From contig NC_045150.1 in NCBI RefSeq assembly GCF_008831285.2, positions 12,691,868-12,755,867 on the forward strand: 64,000 nt of DNA, written 5' to 3'. Below are positions 50,091-62,200 of this stretch, in pieces. The stretch comes from Nymphaea colorata. Lineage: Eukaryota > Streptophyta > Magnoliopsida > Nymphaeales > Nymphaeaceae. Made by a program: the position numbers and the translations under genes. The notes under the pieces were generated by a model. The model saw only the letters and a program-made list of their open reading frames with translations. It did no database searches and was not told where the DNA came from. Each line of letters starts with the position of its first letter. Positions within the stretch are counted from its first letter, which is position 1.

Positions 50091-53000
50091 AATTACAACC
50101 CATGAAGCCCAAGACAAGAGCGAGCCAAGCTCTTGAGCCCTCTCGGTTCGATCCTTTTAGATCAGTAACCTCACCCTGCTCCTAGTATTCTGATCCGTAA
50201 CCATTAATTACGGTAAGCAGGTTGAGCAAACATGATAGTGACAATTAGCATGCGGCAGCAAAAGCCAGGCGTCGGCCACCGCTTTCGGCGCGTCGCCACT
50301 GATTGACTAGAGCACCACCACCATTGTGGTTGGAAAAGATGAACCAGATTGCACCAACTTTCTCCGTTGTTTATTATTTCCTGGTAGCTGTTTTCCTCAT
50401 CACATTTCATGCCTTGCAAACATCTGTAGAAAAATGGCACACCACTTTAATGATATTCACGCAAGAATAGCAATAGAATATTTCTAAAACTAAGAATAGA
50501 GGAAATATCTAGGCGACTAGCTCTACTATTCTGGAAAATAAGGAACAAAAACGACCTAAACAATTAAAGGCATTTCATCTAGTTATGGCCCATCATAAAG
50601 TTGAGCATGATAATTAGTGTGCGGTGGGCGAGAAGTTTCTGCATGACTTTGGGCAACTGAAAAAGAAAAGCCATGTCTAATGTCCACAAGGTTGCCCTCA
50701 TCTGATTTCACGAATCAGAAGTATCAAGATGATGAATCCCCCTGAGCTCAAAGCCCTGAGTGGATGTCTGTCTTCAAATGTTAAAGCTGGTTGTACTCCC
50801 TAACGAGAAAAGATTTGCCAATAAAAGGCCCGCCAGTATGCAGTAAGTGATATTTCTTAATTTGTATGTAACGAAAGAAAAAGATGTCTTCAAAAGGGTG
50901 GTCCTGGAATGATCAAGTGTATTTCTTGTATTACATTTGTGGACCTTCCCTGCCATGTCTAATGTGTCCTTGATGTTATGAGGCCCCCATTGGATCAGCT
51001 TTTGAATGTATATTAGCAGGAGAAGCTGATCCAGCGTTTGCTTAAATAATGAACCTATACGATTCTAAATAACCAGTCATGGGAGTGGAATATACAAGCT
51101 TTTCCAGCATCATATGAGTTACCCATGTTTTTTTTTTGCACTATGAGTCGTCTAAAGCCATCTCGATCTAATATTTCTTATTTTTATCTGAAAAATTGTT
51201 TGAAAGTAATTTTAAATAACAATAGATTTGGCCCAATGCTTTTTCATAATTACTGGGAACCATGTTAAGGCTTCAAAATTTGAAACGCTAGCAAAGATCA
51301 GTTCGTTACGGGGAGGATTCCGGTCTAGTATGTTAACATAGTATGAGCATTTAATTCAAGACAAGAAATCCAAGGAACGTGGACTAATCTCGTCGTTGCA
51401 TTTTTTCCAAAAAAATCCACATTTTTTTAACGTATTTTGGATTTCTGAACCCTTGTTCGGCCAAGAGTGTCAATGTTCTTGGATGTCAACAGAATCCCGT
51501 GACAAAATGCAATAATTTGACAGATTATTAAACGCCATAGAAACTAACGGCCTAGTAGATTGCTTGCACTCTTTCCTGAACGCACTTCCGCCGCTAAATC
51601 TTCGAATGGATTTTCCTGCAAGCTGGTCTTTCAACTGTGGTCTATGTTAAAAAAACAAGTTTTGTTTTTCGTGCATGGTTTCACAAATTGACTCCTGTTG
51701 TTTGCATTGTTACGTATTCTACACTAGATGTAGACTTCAATAGCTAGAAAAAAGACAGGCTCTTGTAATAACATATACCGTATCTAACATATTGGTCACT
51801 CCTGACCTTAGATATTCGACTCTATCAACATGGGTATATCTTGATCCGTTATCTGTCTTCCATACCAAGAGAAGATGATCGCTTACACGTAGGTTAGCGA
51901 TAATATGTTCTTCACTTTTTTCAGAGTGTAACCTCAAAAAGTCTCATTTTATCTGCTAATTTACAGTTCCCTGGGAGCAGATTCGACTGCCAACAAACCA
52001 TCTTGCAAGAGTCAATTCTCTGGCGACAGTTTAAATAGACAAAAAAATGGATAACACGGGCTCTTTTTCATGGATCGGTCCTTTACCCAGAGAACACTGC
52101 AACTTTGTGTCCTTACATACTGTCACCGCCAACAATTTCAAAACCTCTGCCTCGTAATTCAACCAGTGAGCGTAAATACTAGTTTCACATATTAAATGAT
52201 GCAGAGTTCTTAATTCCATCTACAGAAGATGATCAACCATCGATCGTCATCACCAAGCCCCCATGAAGAATCAAACGTCCAAGCCAAGAACACTACCCAC
52301 ATCAGAAACCAACTAGAAAACCACGGCAAAATATGGTTAAATATTAAGTTGGTCAATCCATAGGTAGCAGAAAACCCGCCTCTTTTTCCGGAAAATGATT
52401 TTTTGCTTCCACACGCCCTTCTCAGCGCATATTCCCTTTCTGAAATTCTATGATCAGCCATGTCAATGTAATATTGGACTCCAATTTCCATCAGGTACGT
52501 ACGCCAATCTAATATTCTTCAAATATACCCATGCATATATAGAGGTTGCTTGGTAGGAACGTTGTACTTTTAAAACGCCTGTCCTTGAAAAAGCATCCTC
52601 GAAGTACTACATTCTTGCTTTTGTGAGATTGATTATGTGTTGCACTTGATTGTTCGATGTTAGAAATAACATTCATGACCATGCTATATTTTTTAAAACA
52701 AATTAAAACCGCGACCTTAGGAATATCTATTGAAAGTGTGCAATATTCATCTCAGCAAATGCCCTCAATGAAGTCGGCATGAATATTATTGACAATATCG
52801 ACTTTTGACTTTTCTATCGCTTCAGAAACCTTTAAAGGAACATCATTATTATGGTCGATAAAACATCGGCTAAAATGAGGCTCTATCAGCCAATTTTAAC
52901 TGTTCTCGAAAATGTTTAAAAATTAAGAATCGTTTATAAAATTATTGTTTAATTAAAATGAGACATATATACAGAGCTTTATCGGCTGATAGAAGCCAAT

Positions 53001-53337
53001 CTCTGGCCCATATTTGAAAAATTCACGCGTCGGGCCCTATATATATTATTGTTGTGGTGAGAGGTCAACACCATTATGGGCCGATACAAGCCGATGCGCA
53101 CCAATATTAATTACATTAGTTGGCAAATCGAGAACGAATTAATTGACTCCCAGAAGTGCAGTTAGGGTTATAATCATGCTTGAATTCTAATGAATGCCAC
53201 TCTTTGGGTAAGTTGAATCTGAGTTTACCACTTTTAATTGGGTAATTAAGTTCAGCAGAGTTTGTCTTTCTTTGTTTTACTTTGGGTAAGTTTTACTTTA
53301 CGTTGCAATAGTTATGTTCTTGTTTGATGTTAATATA
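50091..53337. other. Intergenic, no gene recognised
   Basis: AT-rich. The longest frames (50204-50440 and 52210-52491, both minus) carry no motif I can name. The sequence just before 53338 shows no repeat that would mark the duplication breakpoint. Confidence 0.5.
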
Positions 53338-54368
53338 TGCCTTTGGAAATAGATGACCCCAAAACAACTGAAACAGATTCGCCATCTACATTTCCTCTAG
53401 CATAGGATGGTCTGCGAACATGAGACGATCTTGATGCTGAAACTGATCTTTTCAGCAGGGGTGCTTTCACTCTTGGAATCAGGTGGTTGTTCAAGTTTTT
53501 GGCTGTTTCTAGTGGCAACAACAGGTGGAACATCAGGTCTAGAGAACACTTGGCTGCCAGTTGTAGGCTGTATCTTTGGCACCTTTTGCTGTATGTCCAC
53601 ATTCTTGATACTTGTTGCATTTCCTTCACTATGTCCACCATCATCTTTTGTGTCAACTCCAGGAAAGAAATTCTAAACTGGTTCTTGATTCAGATCACTA
53701 CCCTTGGATATAGATGATCCAGAACAACCGACACAGATTCACCATCTACATTTCCTCTGCCATATGATGGTTTTCGCACATGAGACTTTGACACCAGGAC
53801 TCTTCTTTCAACAAGTGTGCTTTCAGTTTTAGAGTCAACTGGTTGGTCAGGTTTTTGGTGGTTTCTAGGGATGATGACAGGTACAACGACTTGGTTGCTG
53901 GCTAAAGACTGAATCTTTGGCATGACATTTCTCTTCATGGTAGACGAATTGCATGCTGCTGTTGAATTAGAAGAAGAAACCTTTGGCACATTAGCTAGAC
54001 CTACACTCTGTGGGGTACGTGGTAGTGTTTCAGCAGCTGCAAATACAAATAAGATTCAAAAATTGTTATCTAATGACTGGCAAAGACATAAAGCACAGAA
54101 ACAAGGCAAACACATAACAATAAGCCATTTTGACCAATGGAGGTGTGGAGAAAAAGTAACAAGTGGCCAAAAGGTAAGAGGATATCACTTACAATTTGCT
54201 GACTGACTAGATTTAATCTCCTTTGCATCTGGATTTGATGGTGGAGAAGATGACTTGGTCTTCATGCTAGAGTCTAACCGCTGTACAGGTTGGTTTTCCC
54301 TTGAATTAGGTTTGGGTTTCTGCATGACCATTTTTAGAAACCCCAGCAACCGCATAAGGTGCTATGCG
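53338..54368 (-). pseudogene. Unrecognised Ser-rich protein fragment (copy B)
   Basis: Second copy of the fragment at 706-1894. It contains exon 54368-54193 and the repeat-bearing exon below it, cut off at 53338 within the SSISKG part of the last unit. Private changes include an extra T in gggtttctgc (about 54318), which shifts the frame of the first exon, and an extra T at gatcttttcag (about 53451), which shifts the frame in the second. It still has PKIQPTTGSQVFSRPDVPP and the RGNVDG motif. Confidence 0.6.
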
Positions 54369-54832
54369 CTGAAAACAATTACATGGTGTCATCAAACTAA
54401 AGCAAAATGCTTCATTTACATTGTTGAAGACAATAAGCAGATAAGATGTGAGTGAATCATAACTAATGGACATTAGTTGCACTCAATTTCAAGGCAAACC
54501 AAGATTATGAATAAATTTGGGTGCGACCAAAACTTTTACAATTGAGATTAGCCCGCTTTTTATTTGAGTAATTTAGTGAAGTTGGTCGTTTATTGAAGAG
54601 AATATGAAGACAATTAGATGAAAGCTTTTTATAACAAGCAAATTTGACATTTGTATACTGTAGATTCAATGGTAATGCAAAACTATATGTCGAATCGAAA
54701 TTCAACTAATTACGAAATCCTTTTGCCAAAAAGAAAAAAGTTAATTGTAACCAATCGAATTGGAAATAATTGAAGAAATGTCCGGATGTTGTCGACGTTC
54801 ATACGGTGCATTGCTGACTAGTTCTTCACCAG

Positions 54833-55004
54833 TTTGCTAAATTTATCTGCCCACATGGTTTTTCTTTTTCTTTTTCTTTCTTCTCATATGTTTGCTAAAT
54901 TTATCTGCCCTCATGGTTTTTCTCTTTTTCTTTTTCTTTATTCTCATATGTTTGCTAAATTTATCTGCCCTCATGGTTTTTTTCTTTCTTTTTCTGCCTA
55001 CAAA
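54833..55004 (+). repeat. 60-bp minisatellite, three units (copy B)
   Basis: Units begin at 54833, 54891 and 54951. One unit fewer than in copy A. Confidence 0.9.
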
Positions 55005-55371
55005 TCCTTTTGTTCGCAACAATGGACTTCTAGTGCCATGATAAACTCAAATTTAGTAATAAAATTGAAAAATTTCTATTAAAAGCCGCCGGACTGTCTT
55101 TTCAAGTAAACTGACAGTAAACCACAGAGATATATTCAGAAGACGACAACTCTAGAAATGTGAGGCAATGATTACTATGGAAATATACAAGCGTCAGCTT
55201 ATGGAATACTATCCAGCATTATATGTCCCTCCATTCTGGATTGGATTTTCCATCCTAAAGATTGTTGTTCACAAACAAGTATGACGTCTCTTTTGCTTGG
55301 TCCTGATTCATGCAGTGAATTCTGAATGCAGTGAATTCTGGAAGCAGTATAGTTAATGAGAAGCATAGTTT

Positions 55372-55690
55372 TGAAAAGAATGATGGTTAACGACACACAC
55401 ATATGATAAGAATGTCAGCATCATGGTAAGGATCGTTTGAAAAGGATCATGGCAAAAATCAAGGTGATGGATTATGAAAACAGTTACAGCAAAAATCAAG
55501 AACGGTTTTGTTGATAATGAATATCTTGTAACAGCTCCTTAAAATAAGGAGTTATCTCATCTGTAATGCCTATATAAGGTATTGGCATACTTTGTCAATG
55601 TCAAGGCCGATGGCCTTCCATGGGTAAAGAAAATATGCTCCACGTTAATCTCCTAAGTTCTTTTCTGTTATTGCTTTATGTTTTTCAACA
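55372..55690 (+). repeat. 5' LTR of the TRIM
   Basis: 319 bp, starts tgaaaagaatgatgg and ends tttttcaaca. A ctatataagg sequence near 55569 is a plausible TATA box. Confidence 0.93.
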
Positions 55691-55702
55691 TGGTATCAGA
55701 GC
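55691..55702 (+). promoter_or_regulatory. Primer-binding site of the TRIM
   Basis: tggtatcagagc directly follows the 5' LTR. It is identical to the primer site of the copia element at 11639-11650. Confidence 0.92.
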
Positions 55703-55918
55703 AGGATGCTTGAAGAAGAAGATCAACGCCCAAAGATGGCTTGCAGACGACCAAAGAGATCGCTGCCTTCTTCATCAAAGCGAGGACTCGATCCTGTGAA
55801 CAAAATATTCAAAAATCAAGCTTGAGATTTCTGAATTGCTGCCAGAGCATGATCTGCCTCCATAAAATCTCCATGGCAAATTTGGACTTTGTGAAACGCC
55901 GTCCAATTTGAGGGAAGA

Positions 55919-56237
55919 TGAAAAGAATGATGGTTAACGGCACACACATATGATAAGGATGCCAGCATCATGGTAAGGATCGTTTGAAAAGGATCATGGC
56001 AAAAATCAAGGTGATGGATTATGAAAACAGTTACAACAAAAATCAAGAACGGTTTTGTTGATAATGAATATCTTGTAACAGCTCCTTAAAATAAGGAGTT
56101 ATCTCATCTGTAATGCCTATATAAGGGATTGGCATACTTTGTCAATGTCAAGGCCGATGGCCTTCCGTGGGTAAAGAAAATATGCTCCACATTAATCTCC
56201 TAAGTTCTTTTCTGTTATTGCTTTATGTTTTTCAACA
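55919..56237 (+). repeat. 3' LTR of the TRIM
   Basis: 319 bp, same ends as the 5' LTR and preceded by a purine tract (gagggaaga). Confidence 0.93.
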
Positions 56238-56391
56238 GGTTTTTGCAGAACTTATCCAAGAGTACCTCCAGTTAACATTCAGTTGCCTTAACATTTGATA
56301 TTTTTTTATTTTTGGTCATTTTGCGATTCTTTGCATCTCAATTTCTAGATAATGTTCTTTTGCATTTCCGATCTTTTGTTGCGTGGCCCAA

Positions 56392-58195
56392 AGTGAAGAC
56401 GGTGATACAATCGACTGCGTGGATAGCTGCAGCCAACCTGCCCTTGATCGTCCATCCTTGAGAAATCGCACTATCCAGGTCCACACCTCAATCTTTCTTC
56501 CTTCATGATTGTCAGCTCTCGTATTGTCATAGAGGGTGACGTCGTGTTACTCTATGCCCACCCATCTGTTAAATCTAGTGCTTTTCAGAGATCTTGGCAC
56601 AAATGCGTCTATCAAGAACCAAGGTCAGTTTGGTTGTGTTGATTCTGAAGATTGTTCACAAACAAGTATGACATCAATCGTGTCCATGCTGGACTTGTAA
56701 ACAATCGAAAGTGTCTGCCCCTTAATTATGATAGCCCTGCATCTCTCTCTCTCTCTCTTTCTCGTTGATCCTATTTCTGTCAAAGTACTAGCAGCAGAAG
56801 CTTTATTTTCATGGCAACTTGTTGCAGATGAGGCCTAGCCTCTACCCAGAAGGTATGGCCGTTCGAGAGAGCCATGATTCAAGTGGCAAACACTGTCAAG
56901 TCCGGAAAATGAGTGGAAGCTGCCCCGATGGCACAGTTCCTATCCTGAGGCGCACCATGCTCCTATCTGAGGAGCACCAGAACTTTTACACCTATGCCAG
57001 CAAAAGTTTCATCGGAAAGCACTCCATCACCATTTTCAATCCTAACTCTACAAGGTCACTGCCTCTTCTTAATGCAAGCCACAAGGTAAAACATGTTTCT
57101 TGAAATGCATGCTTAAGGGCTTACTTGCTCTCCTGCATATGAAAATTGTTCAATATTGATGAACCATCTGCGTTGATCGACCAGCATGCTCCTGTTCACG
57201 TCGATGGCGGCCCGTATTTGGGAGCTGCGGCAACTTTCAACGTCTGAAGACCACAGGTCGGAACACGCGATGATTCGAGCGCATCGAAACTTGTGGTTAT
57301 CAAGAATTCAGAGTACCTTCTGGCTACCAGCCTTGAAGCAGGATGGATAGTATGTTCTCCAATGTATTCACCTCTTCAGCTGGAATAAGAAAGCGCAGGT
57401 TACCAAGGCCAACATACTTGTTAAAATGGATGACTCCGTATTTATTTCCGTAGCCAATGTTGAGAATCGTCAACTGAAAAGCTCTTTCAATCGACAGCGC
57501 TAATTCTGCAATTAAACTATGCCCTTATCCTGCATTGGGTGCAAAATTTATTGTTGGGATTTTGTCACAAAGAAAATGGGTATGTTGCACAGAGAGAGAG
57601 AGAGAGAGCACCTAAGCAAACAGATGTTGCATCGGTGAATCCACTTGTTGGGGAACGCAAACATAATTACTTGCTTCCTTATACACAGTTAGATCAGAGA
57701 ACTTTTTTCATTCAAGTGAGGAATGGTAAGAGTTACTTTGATCCAAGGTCTTGGAAGTTGCACTTGGACCTAAAGATTTTCCCTTAGTAGTAGTTGAATT
57801 CAGTTTACTCCTTGCTTTGCCAGTTATTGAATTTTAATGGTATGGCCGTATGGCCGCAACTTATTGGCGACACAGAGACACGCCTATTCAGCTATTGGAC
57901 GCTAAGCTGGCTCTCTCGTCTTCAGCGGAGTCTTGATGTTGGAATTTAGATGAAGAAAACATGGCCATTAGAATAGGAAAGGATATCTTAACCACAGAAA
58001 AACAGAAAAGTCCTGTAGAGAGCTAATTTTGACTTGCACTTGTTCCTACAGACGGATGGCTATCGTTCAGTGGGCTGCTATGACCTTCGCCCTGGTTCTG
58101 TACAAGTGAGCAAAACTGTGGGTCTTGGTGCTGCCATCCATCCTGTTCCTTCATATGGTGGCACCCAATATGAAGCAATCTTTGAGATATTTAAG
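56392..58195 (+). pseudogene. Neprosin-family peptidase pseudogene, copy B (last exon beyond gypsy insertion)
   Basis: Exons are 56392-56478, 56828-57085, 57185-57349 and 58052-58195, matching the first four of copy A. The third exon keeps PYLGAAATFNV intact, where copy A has lost 8 bp (57223-57230 here). The TGA after TFNV (57245-57247) and the CT donor after 58195 are shared with copy A, so both predate the duplication. At the first exon the acceptor region reads cccaaag where copy A has cccagag. The last exon, visible in copy A at 5694-6052, is missing because a gypsy element starts at 58968, in the position matching 19 bp before it. Confidence 0.88.
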
Positions 58196-58867
58196 CTATG
58201 CAGATTTCTCATATGGTTTTGCAGGTTCTCTCATCAGCACATTAGCCTTAGCAGGAAACAATAAATGTATAATTTCTTTAGGGGGCATTTGGCAATAAAA
58301 CCAGTAACAAACAATTTCATTGGCAAGATTGATTTAGATTTATAAAACGCTGTAACATAGTGTTTCATGAATTTGCCTCTAACTTTTGGAGTAAATTCAT
58401 GGAGCAATTTGTTATGGTTTCCATTGGCAATCAACTGTATAGGTCTGAAAATTTAAATATGCATTAGTATATATATACTCAGTTTTCTTCGAATACTTTA
58501 AAACACATTGTTATATGTCCAAGGCTGCAAGTACACTTTTAAGGCATTTGACTTAAAAATGGCTCCTATTTCAAATGCTGTTTAGATAATGAAATTTCTA
58601 AAAGTGAAAGTGTAACAGTAAAGTGCTAGAATAGCTTATCAAGTGTCTCCTGTCTAAGATTTTTTGGAAAAAAGATACCTACCGATATGTGCCTCAGTCT
58701 CTGAGCAACTTAATACCTTGAAACTTAGCTAATAGATCTCTTTGTATGAAGAGTTGGATGTTAATATAACAAATGGTTATCTGTTTTTCTCATTTTCTCC
58801 AAAAATATGAAATAATGTATGTTTTCAAAATCTGCCATGAAATTTAGCACACACACATGCACACACG

Positions 58868-58879
<12 letters not shown>

Positions 58880-58910
<31 letters not shown>

Positions 58911-58921
58911 AGAGAGAGAGA
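58880..58921. repeat. (AT)n/(GA)n microsatellite
   Basis: A TA run followed by a GA run just inside the right end of copy B. It is longer than in copy A (5599-5630). Confidence 0.9.
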
Positions 58922-58967
58922 GATGAGCGATCGTTTTGTTAGTTCAATGATAGAACTAAAGAGTTAT

Positions 58968-59276
58968 TGATGCAAAACTACTTTGCAGATGACAACTAAC
59001 TGAAGATGAAGGCTGGACGAGAACTATGAAAGAAACTTCAAAACTAAAGCACTTACGCTAGAAAACAACAAAGAAGACAGCATAAAACAAAAGTTAACTT
59101 TTTTTTCATTCGATATCAACTATGTACAAAATAGCTTTGTCATCCCATTATACGGACGTGAAAAGCAACGGGTCAGGTCCTGAACAAGTGCCTGAATCCA
59201 AACAGACCCACTTAGATACAAAATGAATATACTAACAAAATGGATAACAAAATAACATATGTAGACCAAATTTACA
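58968..59276 (-). repeat. Probable 3' LTR of the gypsy element
   Basis: Plus-strand ends are TG (tgatgcaaaac) and CA (aatttaca). The right end is inferred from a purine-rich minus-strand stretch (aagggttgaaa) just beyond it and from the end of the coding frame. It cannot be confirmed without the 5' LTR. Confidence 0.55.
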
Positions 59277-59278
59277 TT

Positions 59279-62200
59279 TCAACCCTTGGTCTGCCTTGAG
59301 TATCTACGCAGAGGAACCTCCTCTCGCGTAAGCTCTGGGTCCACAGGGGATCCCACGGCTGAAGGCTCAAGGACTGCACTGTTGCCCGAAGGTGAAACCT
59401 GAGGCGAGGAACTGGACCCAGGAGAGTGACGGGTCTGGTCCTGCCTTGCATCATTCTCCCCTGGTTGGAGAGAAGTCGTCTCCGATGAATCATTGTCACC
59501 AGAATAGGGAAACATATCAGAAACATTGAAGATCGGCGAAATTTACCAATCCTCAGGAAGTTCAAGCAGATATGCATTTTTTCCTAGACGTCGACTGATT
59601 CGGAAAGGGCCATATTTCCTAGGACTTAACTTACTATAGGTGCCAAGAGGACATCACTCAGGTCGTAGGTAGACCCAAACTTGCTGACCCACTTTAAAAT
59701 TGACATCTCAATGACTCCAATCAACACGGGACTTGTAGGTTTCATAACTCTCCTGGAGCTTCTGCTTCACTTGACTATGGACATCACACATATATTCAAT
59801 AGCATCTAGTGCCGCCGGAGCATGCTCTCCAGCGCTTGGTACTGGGGACAAGTCAACAACATGGTTGGGGGACTGACCATACACGACTTGAAAATGAGTC
59901 TTCCCAGTGGAACGATTGATTGAGTTATTATATACAAATTCGGCTTGTAGTAGCACTAAGTCCCAGGTTTTGGTATTTTCTCATACCAGACACCTAAGCA
60001 AGTTTCCTAAGATCCTATTAACTACCTCGGTTTGGCCATCGGTCTGGGGGTGGTACGCACTACTGAATTGAAGTTTCATATTAAGTAGAGACCATAGGGA
60101 ACGCCAAAAATGATTCAGGAACCTCGTATCTCGATCTGATGTGATAGAACGAGGAAGTCTATGAAATCGTGCCACATCTTTGGAAAAGTAAGAGGCAACC
60201 AAAGACGCATCTATCATTCTCTTGCAAGGAATGAAAACGGCCATCTTCGAAAATCTGTCTACCACAACCATGATTGAATCCACTTTACGGATCGTCTTGG
60301 GAAGCCCGACGATGAAATCCATAGAAGCGTGTTCCCAGAGCCTATCTGGAATAGGTAGAGGAGTATACAAACCACTGTTTTGACTATGCCCCTTTGCAAT
60401 TTGGCAAGTACGACAACATTGAACAAACTTGATGACATCCTTCCTCATCTTGGGCCAATAGTAACGTTCATCCATCAAAGAGTATGTCTTGTCCTGCCCA
60501 AAATGCCCCGACATTCCATTACCATGGAGTTCTGCAATAAGTTGTAATCGTAAAGAATATTGAGGTATACACAACTTATTTCCGTGGAATAGGTAGTCAT
60601 TGTGATTGAAAAATTTAGAGTCCAGAGGTTGAGACGCACTAGAGCACTCTGACCAAATGTGGCTGAAGTCTAGGTCAGCATGATACATGTCCTTGCAACT
60701 TTCAAATCCCACTACCTCCACAGACATGGACATCAGTAGGTTGTTCTTTCTACTAAGGACGTCTGCTACTCTATTGAGCTTTCCTGATTGATGGCGAATG
60801 GAGAAGGTGTACTCTTGCATGAAATTAGCCCACTTGACATGATGAGCACTCATCTTTTTTTGGCTATGGAGATATTTTAGTGATTCATGATCTGTAAACA
60901 GAACAAACTCTTTGTAGAGTAAATAGTGTCTCCCATATCGAAGGGCCCGTACAACAGCATAGAACTCCAAGTCATAAGTAGAGTACTGACACTTTGCTCC
61001 ACTTAGCTTCTCGCTATAGAACGCGATTGGCCTCTTGTTTTGACTAAGCACAGCTCCAATTTCAACCTTGGAGACATCACATTCTACCTCAAATACCTTA
61101 GTGAAGTCTGGTAAAGCCAATACGGGGGCATGAGTCATCCGATCCTTGATATTGCAAAAGGCATCCTCAGCCACTTTGGTCCACTTAAAAGTCTCACCTT
61201 TGAGACACTCTGTGATAGGAGCCATGATGGTGCTGAAGTTTCTGATGAATCTGTGATAGAAAGTGGCTAGACCATGAAAGCTCCTTACATCGCCTACTGT
61301 TCTCGGCATTGGCCAATCGACGATAGCTTGCACCTTAGAGGGATCAGCTTGCACTCCTTCTGACGAAACAATGAACCCCAAGAAGATAAGGTTCTAAGTG
61401 AGGAAACTACATTTCTTGGCATTGACGAACAACTTTTCCTTACGCAAGGTCTATAGGACTTGACGTAGATGACCAAGGTGATCAGAAATTGTGAGGCTAA
61501 AGACCAAACTATTATCGAAGTACACTACAACAAATTTTCCAATGTATAGCCGAAGGACTTACGTCATGACGCTCATGAAGGTGCTGGGTGCATTTGAAAG
61601 TCCAAATGACATAACTAGCCACTCATAAAGTCCATCTCGCGTCTTAAACGCAGTTTTCCATTCATCTCCTTCCTGAATTCTTATCTGATGGTATCCACTT
61701 TACAAGTCAATCTTTGAGAACACTTGAGCTCCCGCTAACATATCCAACCGATCATCCAATCTTGGAATGGGAAAACGGTACTTAACAGTGATCTTATCAC
61801 GCACATCCGTTTTGTGCCATCTTTCTTTGGGGTTAATAAAGCTGGAACTGCACATGGACTAACACTTTCTCGAATGTGACCCTTTTGCAACAATTCATTC
61901 ACTTGCCTCTGCAACTCCACATGCTCAATGGGGTTCATCCGATAAGCTGGTAAGTTGGGTAAACTAGCACCCGGGACAAAGTCTATAGCATGTTGAACAT
62001 CCCGGTTTGGTAGCAACCCCGGAGGTAGATCGTCTGGCATAATGTCTTGAAACTCAGAAATGAGTGGCGCTACCTCTTTTGGAATGTCTGAAGAGATCAA
62101 AGACACAGGTTTAACAATCATAGCATAGCAGAATCCATCTTTGTTACAATGATCCAAGAACTCTTTACGTGACAGCCCCACAAAACTTGATGGTTGCACT

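Larger units (their letters stand above)
55372..56237 (+). mobile_element. TRIM-type miniature LTR retrotransposon (866 bp)
   Basis: Two 319-bp LTRs (55372-55690 and 55919-56237), beginning TG and ending CA, flank a 228-bp interior without coding capacity. The interior starts with tggtatcagagc (primer site for initiator tRNA-Met, 55691-55702) and ends with the purine-rich agggaaga. Flanks agttt (55367-55371) and ggttt (56238-56242) are a 5-bp target duplication with one change. Copy A has the uninterrupted site (catggtttttgcag). The LTRs differ at about 7 of 319 positions by eye. Such elements must borrow all proteins from autonomous copia elements. Confidence 0.95.
53338..58967 (+). repeat. 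Segmental duplication, copy B (5.6 kb)
   Basis: Direct copy of 867-5674. It contains the truncated minus-strand gene fragment, three minisatellite units, the TRIM insertion and the neprosin relic up to the intron before its last exon. Matching sequence stops at gagttat (58967), exactly where the gypsy element begins, so the duplicated block probably resumes beyond the window. Confidence 0.95.

Noticed and set aside
55816..56046. Minus-strand frame across the TRIM 3' LTR
   Set aside because: It spans the interior/LTR boundary of a non-coding element and is antisense to its LTR.
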